Assembly (NCBI RefSeq): GCF_030811475.1
Contig: NZ_JAUSQV010000001.1
Location: 2,503,501-2,567,500 of the forward strand
Source: Nakamurella flavida
GTDB taxonomy: Bacteria > Actinomycetota > Actinomycetes > Mycobacteriales > Nakamurellaceae
Length of the DNA: 64,000 nucleotides
Reading direction: 5' to 3'
Shown here piece after piece: positions 1 through 8,384 of this stretch; within the stretch, counting starts at the first letter, position 1; each line of letters begins with the position of its first letter. Below the pieces are notes generated by a model, which had not been told where the DNA came from, ran no database searches, and was given only the letters and a program-made list of their open reading frames with translations. A program made the position numbers and the translations under genes.

Positions 1-117
1 CTGCGGGGGCCGCCCGGCCGACCCGGGGCCGGTGATCCCACCTGGCAGGCTGGGGTGACCATCGCGCCCGGCCCCGTGCTGGGATGCGCCCGATCGGGAC
101 GACGAGAGGCAACGGCC

Positions 118-1158
118 GTGCGCGTGCTCGCAGTGGCAGGGACGGTGGTGTCGACCGTGGTCGGCGCGGCCGGGGCCTTCCTGGTCGTCGGGCGGCTCAC
201 CCCGCGGCCAACCGTGAAGCTGGTGCGCTGGGCGTTCGAACGGGGGAACCGGGCCACCGCCGCCGGCCTGCGACCCCTGGTGCCGTCCGGGATCACCGCG
301 GACCTCGGCGTGCGGTACCGGGCGGACGCCCTGCTGGACGTCTACCGTCCCGACGACCGCACGGGCGCCCTCCCGGTGGTGATCTGGGCGCACGGCGGCG
401 GGTGGGTCTCCGGCGGCCGCAGCGACCTCGCGCCCTATCTGCAGATCCTGGCCGCCCGGGGGTTCGTCACCGTGGCGGTCGACTACGGCCTCCCGCCGAC
501 CAGCAGCTATCCGACGCCCGTGCACCAGCTCGCGGACGCCCTGGCCTACGTCTCCCGCCATGCCGAGCGGTGGGGCGTGGACCGTGACCGCATGGTGCTC
601 GCCGGCGACTCCGCCGGAGCCCAACTGGCCAGCCAGGTCGCGGCCCTGGTCACCAACCCGCAGCTCGCCGCCGCGATGGACCGGCCCGCCCCGGTGGATC
701 CGGCGCAGCTGCGCGGGGTCGTGCTGGCCTGCGGCACCTACCGCCTGCACGTGGGCGACGGCGCGCCCCGGGCGATCGCCTGGGTCGCCGAGCGGGTCGC
801 CTGGGCGTACTGGGGCGCTGCGGACCATCGCCGCGATCCCCGCGTGGAGCAGATGGACACGGGCCTCCAGGCGACCGCCGACTTCCCGCGGACCCTGCTG
901 ACCGTCGGGAACATCGACCCGCTCCGGCACGAGTCGGAGCGGTTGGCGGCCCGGCTGGTCGAGCTGGGCGTGGAGACCGAGACCCTGTTCTACCCGCCCA
1001 CGCACGAGCCGCCGCTCAACCACGAGTACCAGTTCGACCTGTCGAACGACGACGGCCGGGCGAGCCTGGACCGGATCGCCGCCTTCGTCGACGACTGCAC
1101 CGCCGGGGTCGTGCCGGCCGACTCGCAGGGATCGGCTTCCCGACCCACGGAGGGCTGA
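118..1158 (+). CDS. Alpha/beta hydrolase, esterase/lipase (HSL-like)
   Basis: Probable carboxylesterase of the hormone-sensitive-lipase type. The oxyanion-hole motif HGGGW lies near residue 92 and the nucleophile motif GDSAG near residue 163; a late Asp-Pro and a His in a PTHEPP context could complete the triad. The first 25 residues are hydrophobic, suggesting a membrane anchor or signal peptide. The frame is open from a GTG at 55, but the GTG at 118 is preferred: it follows a GAGAGG ribosome site and starts directly with the hydrophobic segment. It is separate from the next gene by 38 bp with a small hairpin between them. Substrate unknown. Confidence 0.85.
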   Translation: MRVLAVAGTVVSTVVGAAGAFLVVGRLTPRPTVKLVRWAFERGNRATAAGLRPLVPSGITADLGVRYRADALLDVYRPDDRTGALPVVIWAHGGGWVSGGRSDLAPYLQILAARGFVTVAVDYGLPPTSSYPTPVHQLADALAYVSRHAERWGVDRDRMVLAGDSAGAQLASQVAALVTNPQLAAAMDRPAPVDPAQLRGVVLACGTYRLHVGDGAPRAIAWVAERVAWAYWGAADHRRDPRVEQMDTGLQATADFPRTLLTVGNIDPLRHESERLAARLVELGVETETLFYPPTHEPPLNHEYQFDLSNDDGRASLDRIAAFVDDCTAGVVPADSQGSASRPTEG

Positions 1159-1184
1159 CACCCGGCCGACATCGGGTGCGGGGC

Positions 1185-1190
1185 TAGGTT
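1185..1190 (+). promoter_or_regulatory. Possible -10 element (TAGGTT), leaderless or short-leader start
   Basis: TAGGTT fits the actinobacterial TANNNT -10 pattern and ends 6 bp before the ATG at 1197, the spacing of leaderless transcripts. The intervening CGGGAG could instead act as a ribosome site of a longer transcript, so this is a suggestion only. Confidence 0.3.
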
Positions 1191-1196
1191 CGGGAG

Positions 1197-2225
1197 ATGC
1201 GCGCCGTCGTCTACTCCCACCGCGGAGACCCCGATGTCCTGACCGTGATCGACCGGGCCGCCACGGCCCCCGGGCCGGGTGAGGCCCAGATCCGTTACCA
1301 CCGCAGTGGTGTCAACCCCACGGACTGGAAGTCCCGCCGCGACGGCGGACCCGTGGATCCTCCGCAGGTGCCGGGGCAGGACGGTGCCGGGGTGGTCACC
1401 GCCGTCGGCGCCGGGGTGGACGCGGCCCTGGTCGGGCAGCGGGTGTGGGTGTGGGACGCGGCCTTCCGCCGATCCGAGGGCACCGCGCAGGAGGTGGGCA
1501 CGGTGCCCGCCACCCAGGTGGTCCCACTCCCCGACGACGCGTCGTTCGATCTCGGCGCCAGCCTGGGCATCCCGTTCCTGACCGCCCACCGCTGCCTCAC
1601 CGTCACCGACGGTGGTCCCACCCGGCTCGGCCCCGGGACGCTGCAGGACCGCGTGGTGCTGGTGGCCGGCGGTGCCGGCGCCGTCGGCAACGCGGCGATC
1701 CAGCTGGCGCGGTGGTCCGACGCGACGGTCATCAGCACCGTCAGCAGCCCGGCCAAGGCCCAGCTCGCGGTCGCGGCCGGCGCCGACCACGTCGTGAACT
1801 ACCGGGACGACGACGCCGCCGAGCAGATCCGCCGTGTCGCCCCGCGCGGTGTGCACACCATCGTGGAGGTGTCCGCCGCGCAGAACGCCCGGTTGGACGT
1901 CGCCGTCGCGGCCCACGACGCGAGTGTCGCGATCTATGCCGATGACGGCGGTTCGGATCTCGTCGTGCCCATCCGCCCGTCCATGGGGCCCAACATCCGG
2001 TGGCAGTTCGTGCTGACCTACACGATGCCGCACAGGGCGAAGCGCCAGGCGGTGACGGACGTGACCGCCGCGGTGGCCGCCGGGGTCCTCCGGGTCGGGG
2101 CCGACGCGGGCCTCGCGCTGCACCACTTCCCACTGGCCGAGACCGCGCGGGCCCACACCGCCGTCGAGGATTCGGTCGTCGGCAAGGTGCTCATCGACGT
2201 CATCGAGGACGGCACACCCGCCTGA
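1197..2225 (+). CDS. Zinc-independent MDR oxidoreductase (quinone reductase-like)
   Basis: Medium-chain dehydrogenase/reductase of the zeta-crystallin/quinone oxidoreductase branch, expected to use NADPH to reduce quinones or enals in the cytoplasm. The N-terminal GroES-like domain (about residues 1-125) lacks the Cys/His zinc ligands of alcohol dehydrogenases. The Rossmann domain has the nucleotide-binding motif GGAGAVGNAAIQLAR around residue 156. Length of 342 aa is normal. The start ATG has a CGGGAG site upstream. A strong hairpin follows the stop codon. Natural substrate cannot be told from sequence. Confidence 0.88.
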   Translation: MRAVVYSHRGDPDVLTVIDRAATAPGPGEAQIRYHRSGVNPTDWKSRRDGGPVDPPQVPGQDGAGVVTAVGAGVDAALVGQRVWVWDAAFRRSEGTAQEVGTVPATQVVPLPDDASFDLGASLGIPFLTAHRCLTVTDGGPTRLGPGTLQDRVVLVAGGAGAVGNAAIQLARWSDATVISTVSSPAKAQLAVAAGADHVVNYRDDDAAEQIRRVAPRGVHTIVEVSAAQNARLDVAVAAHDASVAIYADDGGSDLVVPIRPSMGPNIRWQFVLTYTMPHRAKRQAVTDVTAAVAAGVLRVGADAGLALHHFPLAETARAHTAVEDSVVGKVLIDVIEDGTPA

Positions 2226-2241
2226 CCCACCCGGACACGGC

Positions 2242-2279
2242 GATGCCCCGACCGGTGCGTGAACACCTGCCGGGGCATC
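2242..2279. terminator. Bidirectional-type hairpin between convergent genes
   Basis: Perfect 9-bp arms GATGCCCCG (2242-2250) and CGGGGCATC (2271-2279), with a further GGTG/CACC pairing inside the loop. It sits between the stop of the rightward MDR gene and the stop of the leftward DJ-1 gene. There is no T-run, which is common for GC-rich actinobacterial terminators. Confidence 0.6.
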
Positions 2280-2374
2280 CGGCCAGGACGTCGTTGTCGG
2301 CTCGACTGCAGCCCGATGATCGGGCGGGGCGGTCGTGGCCAGGTGTCTGAGCGGTCGGACTCAGCGAAGGCGGT

Positions 2375-2932
2375 TCAGGAGCTGAACGCCGCGACCGCGG
2401 CCTGCCCGAAGGCGGGCAGGTCGTCGGGGTTGCGGCTGGTCACCAGGGTCCAGCCGCCCGCGGTGCAGGTGACGGCCTCCTCGTCGTGCCAGGTGCCGCC
2501 GGCGTTGCGCACGTCGGTGCGGATGCTGGGGAAGCTGGCCAGGTTCTTGCCCCGCAGCACATCGGCCTCGACGAGCATCCACGGGCCGTGGCAGATCGCG
2601 GCGACGGGCTTCCGGGCGTCCACGAAGGCCTTGACCAGCGCGACGGCGTCGGGCTCGAGGCGGAGCTGGTCGGGGTTGGTGGTGCCGCCCGGCAGCACGA
2701 GGCCGTCGTAGTCGGCGGCGGAGGCGTCCGCGACCGCCAGGTCGGGAGTGAAGGTGTCGCCCGGCTCCACGTCGTTGTTCATCGCCTGCACGGAGTCCTT
2801 CTTCGGGGCGATCAGCACGGTCGTCGCCCCTGCGTCCTGCAGGTCCTTCCAGGGGGAGGTCAGTTCGACCTGCTCGACGCCGGAGTTGGCGACCAGGAAG
2901 GCGATGGTGCGGCCGGTCAGGGGTGTGCTCAT
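2375..2932 (-). CDS. DJ-1/PfpI family protein (type 1 glutamine amidotransferase fold)
   Basis: A 185-aa protein of the PfpI/YhbO/DJ-1 group, whose members act as stress chaperones, glyoxalase/deglycase-type enzymes or intracellular proteases. The nucleophilic-elbow motif AICHGPW contains the expected catalytic Cys followed by His near residue 115, and an early Glu is present in the QVELTSP context. The ATG is preceded by GAGAGG. It is a single-gene unit, convergent with the MDR gene. Likely role is oxidative or carbonyl stress defence; the specific activity is not inferable. Confidence 0.88.
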   Translation of the reverse strand: MSTPLTGRTIAFLVANSGVEQVELTSPWKDLQDAGATTVLIAPKKDSVQAMNNDVEPGDTFTPDLAVADASAADYDGLVLPGGTTNPDQLRLEPDAVALVKAFVDARKPVAAICHGPWMLVEADVLRGKNLASFPSIRTDVRNAGGTWHDEEAVTCTAGGWTLVTSRNPDDLPAFGQAAVAAFSS

Positions 2933-3091
2933 GGGAAACCTCTCGTGTGCCAGTCGTTCTCGGTGCTGGAGGTGGGGTGGGCCGCGGCGGGCCGGGCCGA
3001 CCCGGCCGTACTTGCACCGGGGTGCGCCTCGCGGCGCGCCCGCTGCGAGTACCCCGGGCCGATCGGGATCAATCAGGAGATGTCGGGCGGA

Positions 3092-4327
3092 TCAGCGGCC
3101 GACGCGCAGGTCCCGCCGCCAGGACGAGAACGAGCGCAGGGACGCCGTTCCCGGCCGGACGAGCCAGGGCCAGGGGTGCACCTCGGTGGGCTGCACGGTG
3201 CGGGAGATCCGCCGCCACCCCGGGACGGGCGTCCACGTCGCGGCCAGCGACCGGCCGGCGAGCTCGTCGGCGACGACGCCGCGCCGCACCTCGAGCGGGC
3301 GCAGCGCGGCCAGCTCACCGAGGGTCTCGGCCAGGAACACCAGGCGCTTGCCGGACAGCGCGAGCCGGCGCAGCAGGGGCTCGTCGAACACGAAGACGGC
3401 CGGCCGTTCCACGTCCGCGGCCAGGGCCGGGTCCGCGGTGCCCAGGCTCTCCGCGGTCAGCCACACGGTGTCCGCTCCGCCGCCCTCCTGCTCGGCTGGG
3501 CCGGCGGGGATGGCCCCGGTCAACGGCGGCCCGTCGACGGAGGAGCCGAGCTCGCCCGGCGGCCAGTCCTGGATCGGGCAGGCCCTGTTCAGCGGGCACG
3601 TGCGGCACAGCTGGGGAGCACGCTTCTCCACCTGCCACCGGCTGAACCCGTAGGCCTTGCCGCTGCCGGTGCCGACCGTCCACTGCCAGCCGAGGCGGTT
3701 GGCGGCGCGGGACCCGTCGAGCAGGTGGGCGAACATCTCGTCCTCGCCGCGGCGCCAGTCGGCGCCGGCCCGCACCGCCCACTGGGAGGCCAGCCACATC
3801 CGGGTCTGGTTGACGAGCCAGCCGTCCTCGTGGAGCTCCCCGGTGACGGCGGCCATGCACGCCATCTCCATCGGCCAGGGATCGGCCGACCACGCCGGGT
3901 CCGGCTCGGGTTGCCGACGCCGCAGGGCCTCCCCGTTCGCGGTGCCCACCCGGGAGTACAGGTGCCGCGCGTACTCCTGCCAGAGCAGCTCGTCGCGGTA
4001 CTTCCCGCGGTCGCCGGTGGGCGCGTCGGCGACGGCCGCCCAGACCTGCGGCAGCGGGGTCAACCCGTACCGGATGTACGGCGACATCCGGCTGGCCCCC
4101 CGGCGGGCGACGGGCAGCACGGTGCTGCGGGTGCGGGCGTACCCCGTCACGTCCAGGGCGTCGAGCGCGGCGTCCGCGGCACTCTGCCCGCCCCGGAAGG
4201 CTCCGGCGCGCACCCCGTCCGGGCCCTCCCGGGTCAGATCGCCCAGGTGGGTGGAGACCCAGGCGATGACGTCGTCGGTGCTCGCACCGTCGGCGATGGA
4301 GGGTGGGGTCGGCAGCAGGGTCACCCG
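3092..4327 (-). CDS. Photolyase/cryptochrome-family protein with permuted domain order and likely Fe-S cluster
   Basis: The N-terminal two thirds match the FAD-binding domain of DNA photolyases: MSPYIRYG, ELLWQEYARHLY, an EDGWLVNQTRMWLAS segment and DGSRAANRLGWQW. The C-terminal part (about residues 283-365 of this start) resembles the photolyase antenna Rossmann domain: TVWLTAESLGTADPAL aligns with the usual WFRRDLRL..NPAL strand and is followed by VFVFDEPLL. Normal photolyases have these domains in the opposite order. Cysteines C-x2-C-x5-C in a CRTCPLNRACP segment plus one Cys 84 residues upstream mirror the [4Fe-4S] ligands of the FeS-BCP photolyases. The frame is open to 4399; GTG at 4327 is preferred because upstream residues look noncoding. 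Repair activity versus light sensing is undecided. Confidence 0.8.
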   Translation of the reverse strand, partial: RVTLLPTPPSIADGASTDDVIAWVSTHLGDLTREGPDGVRAGAFRGGQSAADAALDALDVTGYARTRSTVLPVARRGASRMSPYIRYGLTPLPQVWAAVADAPTGDRGKYRDELLWQEYARHLYSRVGTANGEALRRRQPEPDPAWSADPWPMEMACMAAVTGELHEDGWLVNQTRMWLASQWAVRAGADWRRGEDEMFAHLLDGSRAANRLGWQWTVGTGSGKAYGFSRWQVEKRAPQLCRTCPLNRACPIQDWPPGELGSSVDGPPLTGAIPAGPAEQEGGGADTVWLTAESLGTADPALAADVERPAVFVFDEPLLRRLALSGKRLVFLAETLGELAALRPLEVRRGVVADELAGRSLAATWTPVPGWRRISRTVQPTEVHPWPWLVRPGTASLRSFSSWRRDLRVGR

Positions 4328-4458
4328 ATCACTGTGCCAGCGACCACCGACAGCGCCGCTGACCTGCCGTTCTCCCCGGCTGACGGGTGACCCGCGCACC
4401 CGCGTCCGGCAGGATGGGACAGGTCACCGCACCGACCCGCCGCCCGTCCGGAGGACCG

Positions 4459-4680
4459 ATGACCGACCGACCCGCCAGCAGTCCGCTGACCTCGACGCTG
4501 GTGGTGATCGGCCTGGGGACCGTGCTGGTCGCCGCCGTGGGCGCGATCGCCGGCGCACTGTCCGACGACTTCGCCGCCACCTTCGGTCGGGTCGGCACCG
4601 TCGGCATGGTCGTGGTGGCGATCCTGGGGGTGCTGGTGGCCGTCCGGCCCTCGCTCGTCCCCACCCGCCGGCCACGCTGA
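4459..4680 (+). CDS. Small two-helix membrane protein
   Basis: A 73-aa protein beginning MTDRPASSPL with two hydrophobic segments (about residues 10-32 and 47-65) separated by an acidic loop, and a basic C-terminus. The ATG at 4459 is preceded by GGAGG, so it is preferred over an upstream in-frame start at 4387. No recognised family. It is convergent with the flavoenzyme gene downstream. Confidence 0.65.
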   Translation: MTDRPASSPLTSTLVVIGLGTVLVAAVGAIAGALSDDFAATFGRVGTVGMVVVAILGVLVAVRPSLVPTRRPR

Positions 4681-4696
4681 CCGACGCTGACCGACC

Positions 4697-4713
4697 CCGC
4701 CCCCTGCGGGCGG
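4697..4713. terminator. Short GC hairpin between convergent genes
   Basis: CCGCCC (4697-4702) pairs with GGGCGG (4708-4713) across a 5-nt loop. It is placed in the 42-bp gap between two converging stop codons, so it may serve both. No T-run. Confidence 0.4.
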
Positions 4714-4722
4714 AGCATCCGC

Positions 4723-6225
4723 TCAGCGCAGCTCGGCCACCAGGCGCCGGACGGTGCGGACGGCCACGGCGACGGCGGTGAGGGTCGAGTTGGCCGCCAG
4801 CGCGGAGGGGATGACGCCGTTCCCGGCGAGGAAGAGGTTGTCGAAGCCCCACACCCGGCCGGTCGCGTCGCACACGCCGGTGCCGTCGTCCGCCGCGCTC
4901 ATCCGCACGGTGCCCGTGTAGTGCAGGGACGAACCGGGCTCGAGCAGCGCGCAGGGGGTCGCCGACTTCCCGCGGGTGAGGGCCGAGGCGACCTGCAGCA
5001 GCACGTCCTGCGCGTCGGCGATCCGCCGCAGATCGGCCGGACTGCGGACGAAGCGCACCGAGAACCGGGGCAGGCCCGTCGCATCGGTGGCGTCGTCGTC
5101 GAAGTGCAGGCGGTTGTCGGCGGACACCTCGGCGGGCACGTACCAGGACAGGGTGACCAGCAGGGACCCGGCCGGGCCCGCGTCGGTGGGCCGGCACAGC
5201 ACCCCGCCGTGGAACGGTCGGTCGGCCCCGCGGTAGGGCACCCAGAGCGCGTGCCGGAACGGCTCGTCGGACTTCTCGTCCGCCGGACGGGCGGGCAGGT
5301 CGAGCATGTCGGGCGTGACGGTGACCGCCCCGGACAGGAAGGCGTGCTCGTCGAGGTACCGGCCGAGCGCGGGCGGCCGGATCCCGGAGGCGAACAACAG
5401 CTGCGGGGTGCGCAGCGCGTCCGCGGCCACCACCACCTGCCGGGCCCGCACGACGGTGTCCGTCCCGTCGCGCAGGGAACTCAGGGTGACCCCCTGCACC
5501 TGCCCGTCGCGGTGCAGCAGGCCGGTGCAGACGGTGGCGTCCAGCAGGGTGAAGCCGGGATCGGACCCGTCGGCCAGCGGTGGCCACACCCGGTTCGGCC
5601 CGGTGCGGACGAGCGTTCCGTCCGCCCGGCGCGCGATGGCCATCGGCATGGCCCGGGGGGCGGCGTCGCCCGCCCCGCCGAGTTCTTCGGTCAGGACGCG
5701 CAGGATGGCCGCCGAGCGGTCGTCAGCGGGGAACGCGTCGCTGCGCACCCCGAGGATGTCCTGGGCCCGGCGCAGGTCCCCCGGCCAGGACGCGTCGTCG
5801 ACGACACCGGGGACCTCGTCCCCGAAGGGCGGCGGGGTCCCCGCCGCCCAGTGGACGCCCATGCCGCCCTCGTTCCAGGCGACCGCGGCTCCCGGCAGGT
5901 CACCGGGTCCGTTGCCGACGGCCCCGATGCCGTACAGCCCGGGGGCCAGTTCGTGGCGGGACGCGGCCGGCGAGGTCCGCCGCGCAGCCCCGGTGTAGAG
6001 GTTCTGCTGGTTCACCGCGGCGCCGGCGGCGAACTGCCGGCTCAGGGACGCCTCGGGACTGTCGTGCAGGTGCTGGCCGGGGATCGCACCCATCCGCGGG
6101 CCGCCGGCCGCCATCGTCACGGTCGCGTCCGGTCGGGCCTCGCGGACCAGCCGGGCGACCGACGCGCCGAGCAGTCCGCTGCCGATGATCAGGACGTCGG
6201 ACAGGTCGTCAGGTCCGGTGCGCAC
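4723..6225 (-). CDS. GMC oxidoreductase, pyranose oxidase / glycoside 3-oxidase-like
   Basis: FAD-dependent glucose-methanol-choline oxidoreductase. The dinucleotide-binding motif GSGLLGASVARL is near the start; GGMGVHWAAGTP corresponds to the GGMSTHW segment of pyranose oxidases; the C-terminus has HYTGTVRM, then GNGVIPSALAANSTLTA, the usual end of this family in which Asn takes the place of the second active-site His. Members oxidise sugars or glycosides at C2 or C3, including the 3-oxidases that open C-glycoside breakdown. GTG at 6225 is chosen because GGGGAGG lies 9 bp upstream; the frame is open to 6309. It is separated from the ROK kinase by about 120 bp and shares its strand with the sugar catabolic genes upstream. 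Confidence 0.85.
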   Translation of the reverse strand: MRTGPDDLSDVLIIGSGLLGASVARLVREARPDATVTMAAGGPRMGAIPGQHLHDSPEASLSRQFAAGAAVNQQNLYTGAARRTSPAASRHELAPGLYGIGAVGNGPGDLPGAAVAWNEGGMGVHWAAGTPPPFGDEVPGVVDDASWPGDLRRAQDILGVRSDAFPADDRSAAILRVLTEELGGAGDAAPRAMPMAIARRADGTLVRTGPNRVWPPLADGSDPGFTLLDATVCTGLLHRDGQVQGVTLSSLRDGTDTVVRARQVVVAADALRTPQLLFASGIRPPALGRYLDEHAFLSGAVTVTPDMLDLPARPADEKSDEPFRHALWVPYRGADRPFHGGVLCRPTDAGPAGSLLVTLSWYVPAEVSADNRLHFDDDATDATGLPRFSVRFVRSPADLRRIADAQDVLLQVASALTRGKSATPCALLEPGSSLHYTGTVRMSAADDGTGVCDATGRVWGFDNLFLAGNGVIPSALAANSTLTAVAVAVRTVRRLVAELR

Positions 6226-6342
6226 GTGGGCCGTCCTCCCCGGGCGGCGTTCGAGCCGTCCGCGCGGCAAGTACCGTCCTCGGCCGATCATCCGCCACCG
6301 ACCACGCACCGACGACCGACCCTTCCGTCACCGCCGCACCGG

Positions 6343-7320
6343 TCACCCGCTGGTGGCCGGGACCGGACGGGCGGACCGCCCCAGGTAGGCGGCCCCGAGG
6401 GCGGCGACGGGCTGGCCGGACGTCTCGTCCGGCGGGCCGGCCCCGTCCAGCAGCCGTACCCGGGCGGGCAGGGCCAGTGAGGACAGGAAGGACGACTCCC
6501 GGCCCCATTCCCCCAGTCTGCTGCGCACGGCCCGGAGCACCGGGTCGCCGGCCGAGACCAGCCCGCCGCCCAGCACGACCACGTCGACGTCCACGGACAG
6601 CACGAGGATGCGGACGGCCGAGGCGATCCCGGTGATCACCCCGTTCCACACCCGACGGGCCCGCTCGTCGCCTTCCGCCGCGCGGTCCATCAGGTCCTGC
6701 ACCGGGCGGGGGTGCGCCGTGGGCCACAGCCGCGCGACGGCCGACCCGGACGCCGACATCTCCAGGCAGCCGCGCTGACCGCACTTGCAGATCGGCCCGA
6801 GCGGGTCGATCGGGATGTGCCCGACCTCCCCGGCGTTCCCGCCGGATCCCCGCCACAGCGCGCCCTCGCGGACGATGCCCGCCGCCACCCCGGTCCCGAA
6901 GTTCAGGTAGGCCATCGACCGGTCGGCGTCCATCCCCAGCACGTGGAAGGCACCGACGGCGGCGGCGTTGACGTCGTTCTCGATCCGCACCGGGACCCCG
7001 AACCGGTCGGCCAGCAGCGGGCCCAGGGCCAGGTTCTCCAGGCCGAGGTGCACGGCGTGGGCGACCATCCCGGTGCCGGGGTCGACGCGCCCCGGGATCC
7101 CCACCCCGATGGAGCCGAACTCCGCCGGATGGCGGCGGGTGGCCGCGGCCAGGGTGTCCACCACCCCGGTCGCCGTCCCGAGCACCCCGGCCGACCCCCC
7201 GACGGTCGCCGTGCGGTGCCGCTCGAGGATCCGGCCGGCGCCGTCCAGGACCACCGCGTCCGTCTTGGTCCCGCCGATGTCGACGCCCACGGTCAGTGGC
7301 CCGTCGGCGGGGTCCGTCAT
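6343..7320 (-). CDS. ROK family sugar kinase (glucokinase-like)
   Basis: A 325-aa ROK kinase expected to phosphorylate a hexose or amino sugar with ATP. The phosphate-binding motif DIGGTKTD is at residues 14-21 and the zinc motif CKCGQRGCLE with conserved Cys residues lies in the middle of the protein. No N-terminal helix-turn-helix is present, so it is a kinase rather than a repressor. Its ATG overlaps the stop of the upstream Gfo/Idh gene in an ATGA arrangement, implying translational coupling. Together with the isomerase and dehydrogenase it should process the sugar imported by the Dpp-like transporter. Confidence 0.9.
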   Translation of the reverse strand: MTDPADGPLTVGVDIGGTKTDAVVLDGAGRILERHRTATVGGSAGVLGTATGVVDTLAAATRRHPAEFGSIGVGIPGRVDPGTGMVAHAVHLGLENLALGPLLADRFGVPVRIENDVNAAAVGAFHVLGMDADRSMAYLNFGTGVAAGIVREGALWRGSGGNAGEVGHIPIDPLGPICKCGQRGCLEMSASGSAVARLWPTAHPRPVQDLMDRAAEGDERARRVWNGVITGIASAVRILVLSVDVDVVVLGGGLVSAGDPVLRAVRSRLGEWGRESSFLSSLALPARVRLLDGAGPPDETSGQPVAALGAAYLGRSARPVPATSG

Positions 7321-8384
7321 CGCAGGTCGATCTCGCGCCCCAGGCGGGCTGACTCGTACATCGCCGTGATCATCCTCATGACCTCGACGCCCTGCGCCGC
7401 GGTGGCCACGTCCGGCACCCGGTCGCGGCACAGCTCCACGAAGTGCGCCAGTTCGTTGGTGAACCCCTCGGTCATCCCGAACGTCGGGTGGTCGATCTGC
7501 GGCTCGATGCGCAGGATCGTGTCGTTCTCCTCGGTGACCAGGCGGAGCGAGGGCTCGAGCTCGGCGCCACCGCGTTCGCCGAACACGCTGATGTGCAGGT
7601 CGTCGTCCACGGCGTGCAACGAGTAGCTGGTGTCCAGCAGCAGCGACGAGCCGTCCTCGAAGCGCACCAGGGCGTTCACCATGTCCTCCACGGTGTTCAC
7701 GTCCGGATCGTCGTCCGCCGCCCGGTACCGCTTGAGGTTGGTGACGTTGGCCCGGTTGCCGAGCCGGGTGTAAGAGTTCGCCGAGACGGTCACCGGGCGG
7801 GGGGTGCCCATCATGTACCAGCACAGATCGACGACGTGGACACCGATGTCGACCAGCGGGCCGCCGCCGGACCGCGCCGAGTCCGCGAACCAACCGCCGG
7901 GGTTGCCGATCCGGCGGATGTTGGTCGCCTTGGCGAAGTAGACGTCACCCAGCGTGCCACCGTCGACGAAACGCTTGAGGGTCAGGGCGTTCTGGCCGAA
8001 CCGGCGGACGAAGCCGACCTGCAGGTGCTTGCCGCTGCGTTCCACGGCACGCTGCACGTCCTCCGCCTCGGCGACGGTCCGGCTCAGCGGTTTCTCCACC
8101 AGCACGTGCTTGCCGGCGTCCAGTACGGCCACGGCCAGCTTCGAGTGCGAGTCGTTCCACGTGCAGATGCTCACGGCCTCCACCGTGGTGTCGGTCAGCA
8201 GGTCGTCCAGCGACTCGTACACGCGGTCCGCGCCGTACTCCTGCGCCACGGCGCGCGCCCGCGCCACGTTGATGTCGTGGATGCCCACGATGTGCACCCC
8301 GGGGTTCGCGGCGTACGCGGTGAGGTGGAGACCGGCGATGGTGCCCGCGCCGATCACCGCGACCCGCACCGGCTCGGCGCTCAT
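7317..8384 (-). CDS. Gfo/Idh/MocA family oxidoreductase
   Basis: NAD(P)-dependent sugar or inositol dehydrogenase family, 355 aa. The Rossmann motif GAGTIAGLH is at residues 11-19; the EKPLSR motif carrying the catalytic Lys is near residue 97; a later GGGPLVDIGVHVVDLCWY segment carries the conserved Asp and His. It overlaps both neighbours by ATGA. In 3-keto-sugar pathways such enzymes interconvert 3-keto and hydroxy sugars, which fits the flavin oxidase in the same block. Exact substrate unknown. Confidence 0.9.
   Translation of the reverse strand: MSAEPVRVAVIGAGTIAGLHLTAYAANPGVHIVGIHDINVARARAVAQEYGADRVYESLDDLLTDTTVEAVSICTWNDSHSKLAVAVLDAGKHVLVEKPLSRTVAEAEDVQRAVERSGKHLQVGFVRRFGQNALTLKRFVDGGTLGDVYFAKATNIRRIGNPGGWFADSARSGGGPLVDIGVHVVDLCWYMMGTPRPVTVSANSYTRLGNRANVTNLKRYRAADDDPDVNTVEDMVNALVRFEDGSSLLLDTSYSLHAVDDDLHISVFGERGGAELEPSLRLVTEENDTILRIEPQIDHPTFGMTEGFTNELAHFVELCRDRVPDVATAAQGVEVMRMITAMYESARLGREIDLR

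Noticed and set aside
2486-4390. Long open frame (634 aa) on the + strand
   Set aside because: It is antisense to the DJ-1 and photolyase genes, is Gly/Arg/Pro-rich and has no domain; GC-rich shadow frame.
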